NCBI GenBank assembly: GCA_947471745.1
Contig: CANJKZ010000428.1
Span: forward strand, 795,001 to 859,000
DNA from: Closterium sp. Naga37s-1
Taxonomy: Eukaryota > Streptophyta > Zygnematophyceae > Desmidiales > Closteriaceae
Length of the DNA stretch: 64,000 nucleotides
Reading direction: 5' to 3'
The notes below the pieces were generated by a model. The model had not been told where the DNA came from and did no database searches. It saw nothing but the letters and a program-made list of their open reading frames with translations. The first letter of the stretch is position 1. Each line of letters begins with the position of its first letter. The position numbers and the translations under genes were made by a program. Below are positions 56,451 through 64,000 of this stretch, one piece after another.

Positions 56451-56913
56451 GGGCGTGTCCAGCGCGTACATTTACAGTTCATAAACCCATTCAGTTACCA
56501 CATTTCCTATTGTAACACTGCATTTTACAAAAAGGTTGGACACGATCAGCTTCCGTTCACAAGACGGCACGCCCGCTGCGCGTACGACGAATCGTCTAAC
56601 ACACGTTACTGGAATCAGTGTGCGCGCGAACAAGGGTACAGCATTGCGTCCTGCCCGCTACAGTAATTTTCGTTCAAGCGTGGAATTTTCGCTTGTGCGT
56701 GAATTTCTGTGCGACGATAGACGAGGCAACCAGTTACCTCGTTTTCCACGAACTGTAGAAATTTGTGTGCAGAGGGTTGTGTCCGCGCGCTGGAAGGCCC
56801 AATCCTTCGGACTCGACTCACCTTATATTCGTTTTTTGGTACAGTGAGATTTTTTGAGCCGGGAAACGTGTGAAGGTACTAATATTCCCAAAATGTACGC
56901 GCTGGACACGCCC
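56451..56913. mobile_element. PIF/Harbinger-type MITE (463 bp)
   Basis: Perfect 23-bp terminal inverted repeats, beginning GGGCGTGTCCAGCGCGTACA at 56451 and mirrored at 56891-56913, are flanked by TTA on both sides (56448-56450 and 56914-56916). Termini and the 3-bp TTA duplication fit PIF/Harbinger. The TIR sequence differs from that of the element at 33811, so it is a second family. A 103-codon open frame inside is incidental. The perfect termini point to recent activity. Confidence 0.92.
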
Positions 56914-56916
56914 TTA

Positions 56917-58236
<1,320 letters not shown>

Positions 58237-58243
58237 GTTGCGA

Positions 58244-59840
58244 TCAGCATCGGATGCGCTTGGGGTTGTCCCCACCAGCCGGGGACTGCAGCTCTGGCAG
58301 GAGGTCCCTGAGGTGCTGCTCTGACGGCAGTAGGTCCATTGGCCTCTTTGCTGGTGGCGTCAATAATGGCTGCCGCCTCTCCTCCTCATCTGCTGCAGCT
58401 GCTGCTGCTGTGTCACATGGCGCAGTTGCTGTTGTTTCTTCTGCTGCTTGTGCTGATGCTGCTTCGGGTTCAGCTCCTGCTGCTGCTTCTGCTGGTGCTG
58501 CTGCTTCTGGGGCGGATGAGGGTGCTAGTGCAGGTGCTGCATCTGAGGCTGTATCTGCTGGTCCTCCTGCTGGTCCTGCAGGTGTGAATACCTCTGCTGT
58601 TACGGATGGCACCTCTGCTTCCATACCTCCTTCCCTCCTCTCAATGCAACCCCCATCCCCTCCAACACCTACCATTGGATGGTCTGTGCCAGGGTCTGTG
58701 TCAAGGTCTGTGCCAGGGTCTCTGTCAGGGTCACCAACACACATGCCACCGTTATGCCTGTCGCTTGCTCCACCCTCTGCCTCTCCTGCTTCTCCTGCCA
58801 CCATGCAGCCGTTACCAGCAGACTCCCTCGCATCACCACTTCCTCCATTTCCTCCACTCGTCCCTCCTTCTTCTCCTGCTGCTGCTGCTGCTGCTGCTGA
58901 TGCTGCTGCTGCATCCCCCTGTGGCCACCTGTCACCACACCCATCTGCTTCTCTCGCACCTGCAATGTTCCTTGCATCACCCCCACTGCTCTGCCCTTCA
59001 TCACCACACCCCCCACTGCGGATATTCCCTACCATCCCCTCCCCATCGTGTTCCTCCCCATCGTGCCCCTCCCTGTCGTGCTCCTGAACAAAATCTACCT
59101 CCTCACCCTCCCTGCTTCCGCGAACAATCGGCGAAAGCGCAGCACCATCGGCATCACCACCATCATCACCACCATCCCCACCACCATCACCATTTCCTCT
59201 TTTCTCCCTTTCCCCCCTCCCCACACCCCCACCCTCCGCCAGCCCCTCAGGAATGGCACCCAGGCTGCGAGTGTGACGGCGGGCAGAAGGCGTGGGGGCG
59301 AAGGAGGAGTGAAAGAATGGTGTGGCAGGGGAGAAAATGGTGTCGGCACCAGACGTTGGGAAGAGTGGGGAGAACAGCAGCGTGGGTGACATTAGGGGCG
59401 ACGGCATAATGAATACTGCGCCGCTGCCACCACCGCTGCCACCACTGCTGCCACCACCACCACCGCCGCCGCCGCAGTTGCCTGTGCTGCTGCTCCCAGC
59501 AACTCCTCCTGCCCCTCCTGCTTTCCCCCCCACCAGCGCCCCTCCTCCACCAAAAGAACCCATGCCGGACCCACAACCACCACCGCTGCTCCCGCCGTTC
59601 CCACACGCAGCGCCGCTGCTGTTCCCAATCCCTCCCGCATCCATGCCTATGGAGCCAAAACCAGTGAGGCCGCCAGGCAGGCTCCCATGGTCGTCAGGGC
59701 CTGCGAGAATGGAGGGCGAGAAGAGCGAGGGCTCCGAGTCAAACCCCACTGCCTTCATGTCCAGAGGCGGCGGGCGGGGGAAGCGCGAGAGCAGCGAGCT
59801 CGTGCCGGGCCGTGGGGGCTTGAACGCATCTGCTGCCTGC

Positions 59841-59894
<54 letters not shown>

Positions 59895-62800
59895 GAGCTG
59901 CCTCGTCCCACTCCTCCTTGCCCTCCTCCTCCGCCCCCACCTCTTAGAGTTGTGTTGTCTGCCATTGCACCCGCACCAGCAACACTAGCAACAGCAGCGG
60001 TAGCAGCGGCAGCAGCATCGTCCTCCTCATCACCTGCAGCCATGGCCATCTCTTCCATGGGCGGCAACAGGTCCTCCCCCCTGTCCACTGCTTCTAAGGC
60101 ACCTGCTGCTTCTGCTGTTTCTGCTGTTTCTGCTGGTCCTGCTCGTTCTGTTGGTACTGCTGGTGCTGCTGCTGCTATTTCCCCTACTCCTGGCCCGTGC
60201 CCGCCCACGCCGTGCTCTCTTGCTACTCTCCCTGCCCCTCCTGCTCGACTGCTGCTTCCTCCCACTGCCCGCTCTTCTCCTGCTTCCCTACCCTCACATT
60301 CTCCTGCTGCTGCAGCAGCAGCACCAGCAGCAGCAGTAGAAGCATCATTCCCCTCACAGCCCCGCCCTTGCACATCCATGGGCGAACCCCCTGCTGCCAC
60401 ACGTGCCTCTTCATCACCCTCCTTTGCTGCTTCTCTGCACTCTGCGGCACTCGAGCTTGGCTCACCTACCCGCTGCTGCTGCTGCTGCGACTGCTGCTGC
60501 TGCTGCGGCTGTTGCTGCTGTCTGTGTTTCGGTTGCTGCTGGCCCTGTTGCGGTTGCTCGTCTCGCATGCTCTCATCCGCCTCGTCCTCATCCCCTCCAA
60601 CCACCACAAGCTTCAGAATCTTCTCCTCCTCGTCCTCTTCATCCTCCTCCTCCTCCGCCTCCTCTTCTCCCACACCCCTCTGCTCGCCCTGCCCTCGCCC
60701 TTCCAGCCCTACGCCCACACCAAACTCTCCTGCCTCCATCTTCACTCCTCTGTCCAACACACCCGCTTCCACTGCCCCTGCAACTGTTCTAGCTCCTGCT
60801 GCTACTGCTGCTACGACTGCTGGAGATGAATCAAACAAAGCGGCTGCTGCTTCTGCTGCAAGGCTGCCATTGCATCGCACACCTAGATCACCACTCATCT
60901 CGCCGTTCCTTGGCCCAAACAGACCCATTGCCATCTCTGCTACGCCTGCTCCTACCTCGCTTCCCACCCCACCTTCTCCACATTCCCCCTTGCTGCCTGC
61001 TCCTGCTCCTGCTGCTGCTTCACCTAAAGCGCCACCTTCTCTCTGCCACGCGCGCACTGAAGCCGCGGCTACTGCTGCTGCTGCTGCCGCCGCAGCGGCC
61101 GCCTCTCCTTCATCCATCTCCTCCTCCTCCTCCTCATCTAGGCGCCCACCAGCCCCAGCACCAGCACCAGTACCACCCCCAGCAGCAGCGGCAGCGGCAG
61201 CAGCGGCATGGGCCATATCGCGGCCAGTGCTACAGCTGTCTAGACTCGCTCGTCTCTGCAAACCAGCACCCTTGCTCCCTGCACCACCCGCCCCACGCTG
61301 CCAATCGCCTCCAACCCCCATTCCGCCCATTGCACACCCCACCCCTACCCCTGCCCCCCCAGAAGCAGCCCCTGCTCCTGCTACTCCCCCCGGACCCCCC
61401 ATCCCCGCCCCCCTTCCCCCTCCGCCTGCCCACCCCCCTGCTCCTGCGCCCGCGCGCCTCTCACTCATGATAGAGCACCCAGCGGAATCCGCAGGCCCTA
61501 CGTCCCCGCTCGCTCTGCTCATGGTGTTCCGTCCGTCCCCGCTCACCTGACCGCTCGCCTGGGGCCAATCGGAGCTTCTCTGGGGTTCTTCCGATCCTTG
61601 GGACTTGCTACCGCCACCACCACCCCAGTTCCCCTTCATTGCACGCACCAGCAGGGCTTTGAGCAGCTCCCGCTTCTGCTTCTGCACCTGCCTCGCTTCC
61701 TCGCCTCCCTCCTCCTCTCCTCCTTCCTCGTCTTCTTCCTCCTCGTCCCCCTCCTGCCCTGTCTTGCTCGCGGACACCTGGGGTTGGTGGGTTGGATCCT
61801 GCGACTGAGATTGCGATTGCGATTGCTGCTGCTGCTGCTGCTGTTGGCGTAGGAGAAGTTGTTGGAGCTGCAGCAGCAGCTGCTGCTGCTGTTGCTTCGC
61901 TGCTTGCTTCTGCTGCTGCTGTTGCTGCTCCTGTTGCTGTTTCTGTTGCTGCTGTTGTTGTTGCTGCTGTTGCTGCTGCTGCTGCTGCAGCAACAGCTGC
62001 TGCAACTGACGTAGCTGCTGCTGACGCTGCCTCTCCTGCTGTTGCTGCTGCTGCTGCTGCCGTTGCTGCTGTTCCTTCTGTTCCTGCTCCTGATGCTTCT
62101 GCCGCTGTTGCTGCTGCTGCTGCTGCCGGCGTAGCAGCTGTTGCAAAAGCTGCAGCTGTTGCTTCTGTAGCGTATCCTCCTGATTCTCCTCTTGCTGCAC
62201 CTGCTGCTGCTGCTCCTGCTGCTGAACCTGCTGCTGTTGCTGTTGCTGCTGCTGCCTCAGCTTGTTGACAAGCATTAACAGGATCCCAGCACTGTCTTTA
62301 CTCGCTAGAAGCTCCTTCGCTGTAGCCACTCCATCTGGGCTGTTCAGCTTTGCAAGAAGCGCAGCGGCAACAGCAGCTGCAGTACCTCCTCCCCTCCCTC
62401 CTCCGCCTCCGCCTCCCCCTCCCCCTCCGCCCCCCCCGCCGCCTCCGCCCCCGCCTCCCACCTCTCCCCCAAGTGATGCGTCCGAGGACAATGCCACAAT
62501 CCCCCCCCTGTCTCTTACCCCACCACCAGCTACCCCACTCTCACTCCCCTGCCGTCTCAAATCATCCCGCCCCGCACCCGCACCACTCGCACCCCCACCC
62601 CCGCCCCCAGCACCTGCGAGTGCCCCCCAAGTGCCTCCGCCCGCACTTGCGCCACTGGCGCTTCCGCTGACGCTTTGCCGCTGTGCTATACCCGAAAGGG
62701 CGGAAACCCCCCCCGCCTTTAGCAGCGCGGCAAGCACACCCGCGTCTATTCCCCCGCCCACCACCCTCCGCGGGATCCCGCTTCCGCTCGCGCTCGCGCT

Positions 62801-63907
62801 GATACTCGCGCCAACGCTTGCGCTTCCGCCATCACGCCCACTTCCCCCAAGCGCGTGTCCCCCCCCTGCGCCAACCCCGCCCACACCGCTCCCCCCGCCC
62901 CCACTGGAGCGCCTCTGCAGGTCAAGCGCACCCAGCAGTCCGCTCTGCGCCACTCCCCCCCCGGCCCCGCTCTCAAATGCACTTGCTAGGGCATCCGCGC
63001 TTCTGCATCCTTCCACCATCCCATTCCCCGCTCCGCTTCCCCTTACCAACCCCGCAAGTCCCCCGGACAGCCCCCCGGCGGCGGAGCCTAGGCGCGAGCC
63101 CAGTAGCCGCGCAAGGAGCTTCCGCGTATTCGCGTCCAGGGGGTTTCCGGCCGCGGCGGAGGCAGCTGCGGCGGCTATTGCTGCGGAAAGCGCGGCGGAA
63201 GTTGACGAGGAGGCGGAGGACGGGCGCGGTTGCTGCTGCGCCTGGTGGTGGGACGATGCCGCCAGGGAGGAAAGGGGGAAAGGCGCAGCTGGCGCGGAGA
63301 GACTGGACGGGCACGGGGAGCGGGAAAGCGCTCCCCCTCCACCGCCGCCTCCCCCTAGGGCGGATCCAGACATCCCAGAGAGCGCGGAATGCTCCCGCAC
63401 AGGCTGCGCGGGGGAAGAGAAGCGCCCGTCGTTGAGGTCCGCGTCGGGGCTCCTGAGGCGCAAGGGCAGAGGGGAGACGGCGGAGCCCGCGGGCAAGTAC
63501 GCGCGGATAGACGACGCTGCGGGAGAGCCTCCCCGTCCCCCTCCCCCTCCCCTTCCCGCTCCCCCTCCACCCGCGGAACCTTGCCCCGCAAGAGCTGCAG
63601 CGGAAGGCCCCAGGCGCGCGGGAGAAGGGGAAACGGTGGCGGCTTCCGACGCCTCCCGCTCCGCGGCGGCCCCAGCGGCGGAGCGGGAGGCCGAGTTACT
63701 CCGCGGGCGGGGCGGGGAGGGCGGGGAGGACTCGACGAGGAGCGAGAGGTGCAGGCGCACGTGGCCGAGCAACTTGCCGTTGCGGCGGTGCACGGGTTGC
63801 ATGACGTCCAGATGCCCGTCCGCGAAGACCGGCGACAGGTTGAGCTTGCACGACCCCAGTATGCGATCGCCCGCGTCCGCCTTGTCCCAGAACTGCACGT
63901 GCAGATC
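58244..63907 (-). CDS. C2-domain protein with giant polyglutamine/low-complexity region (5' end outside)
   Basis: The large 3'-terminal exon starts at an acceptor (63908-63909) and runs about 1,887 codons to a TGA at 58244. Its first 58 residues are the second half of a C2 domain (DLHVQFWDKADAGD, LGSCKLNLSPVF, GHVRLHLSLLV), close to plant SRC2-type membrane-binding C2 domains. The first half must be in an upstream exon beyond 64000. Then follow Ala/Gly/Ser-rich sequence, a Gln/Leu-rich stretch of about 150 residues (nt 61800-62260), acidic and Gly-rich parts, a pure polyQ run (nt 59842-59893) and non-repetitive islands such as LLSRFPRPPPLDMKAVGFDS, PSPLMSPTLLFSPLFP and SARRHTRSLGAIPEG. It ends PAGGDNPKRIRC. 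The islands look like short linear motifs. Function unknown. A Ca2+/lipid-binding head with a disordered scaffold tail is my inference. Confidence 0.75.
59842..59893 (-). repeat. (CAG)n coding for polyglutamine
   Basis: About 17 uninterrupted CTG units on the plus strand, i.e. CAG codons in the C2-domain gene, just upstream of RQAADAFKPPRPG. Pure triplet runs like this are prone to length change. Confidence 0.95.
61800..62265 (-). repeat. Interrupted CAG/CAA tract coding for a Gln/Leu-rich region
   Basis: The tract encodes Q runs broken by L, R, K, E and H in the C2-domain protein, ending in SQSQSQSQ. Regular QLQQLLL blocks suggest helical or coiled-coil character rather than plain polyQ. 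Confidence 0.85.
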
Positions 63908-64000
63908 CTGGGGGGACACGGGGGGTGGGGGGTAGGGGGGGAGGGGGGGGGGGATGGCGCCGGGGGAATGGCGCGGGAAGGATGGCGTGGGGTGGTGGGG
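63908..64000 (-). other. Intron upstream of the C2-domain exon
   Basis: On the minus strand the sequence ends TGTCCCCCCAG before GATCTGCAC, a good acceptor. The rest to the window edge is G/C-rich intron. Confidence 0.7.

Noticed and set aside
56536-56847. 103-codon frame on the plus strand
   Set aside because: It lies wholly inside the 463-bp MITE and has no transposase motif.
59322-63935. Plus-strand ORFs of 557 and 742 codons opposite the C2-domain gene
   Set aside because: Ala/Pro/Ser shadow frames of the repetitive minus-strand exon, with no domain of their own.

Overview
The window is nuclear DNA of a plant-lineage eukaryote (streptophyte). Signs of this are a leucine-rich-repeat receptor kinase gene built from phase-locked 72-nt exons, a DUF1644 RING-type gene (a plant family), tRNA-iMet-primed Ty1/copia elements, GT-AG introns and long homopolymeric Gly/Ala/Ser/Gln tracts in GC-rich exons. 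The heavy microsatellite load and very long single-exon low-complexity genes remind me of zygnematophycean algae such as Closterium. That placement is an impression, not something the sequence proves. I saw no bacterial operons, CRISPR array or rRNA gene.

Layout. 1-2.47 kb: 3' part of a decayed copia element on the + strand. 2.55-14.9 kb: LRR receptor kinase A (minus strand), 18 exons seen, cut after the first kinase exon by the copia element. Its introns are filled with minisatellites, including about 2.4 kb of a 10-bp satellite. 15.35-33.45 kb: a nest of mobile elements. A foldback element of about 1.2 kb has been invaded by a copia element (Copia2), which in turn carries a non-autonomous LTR element inside its own LTR. 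The foldback also holds a miniature LTR element (TRIM) and a solo LTR. A second copia (Copia1) lies next to it. 33.8-35 kb: two small inverted-repeat elements. 35.05-45.1 kb: LRR receptor kinase B (minus), a tandem paralogue of A. Its kinase C-terminus is complete, but it has a frameshift in the kinase and lacks its signal peptide, LRR cap and first three LRR exons. A 5'-truncated non-LTR retrotransposon sits in one of its introns. 45.67-48.94 kb: an RBM39/CC1-like splicing factor (minus) that lacks the rest of its C-terminal U2AF-homology motif. 50.0-55.9 kb: a giant single-ORF DUF1644 zinc-finger protein (minus). 56.45-56.91 kb: a Harbinger-type MITE. 58.2-63.9 kb: a giant C2-domain protein with polyglutamine (minus), whose 5' end is outside the window.

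How it fits together. A and B arose by duplication of one receptor-kinase gene: exon lengths, phases and order match one to one, and intron remnants align. Since then different minisatellites have expanded at the same intron positions, and TEs have cut A at its 3' end and invaded B. B's homology to A stops inside an intron at about 45.35 kb, just before the broken RBM39-like gene. This suggests one rearrangement removed both B's 5' end and RBM39's 3' end. No clearly new biological system is visible. The strongest leads are this chimeric junction, the candidate poison exon in the splicing-factor gene, the four-level TE nest with readable target duplications, and the two giant low-complexity proteins.
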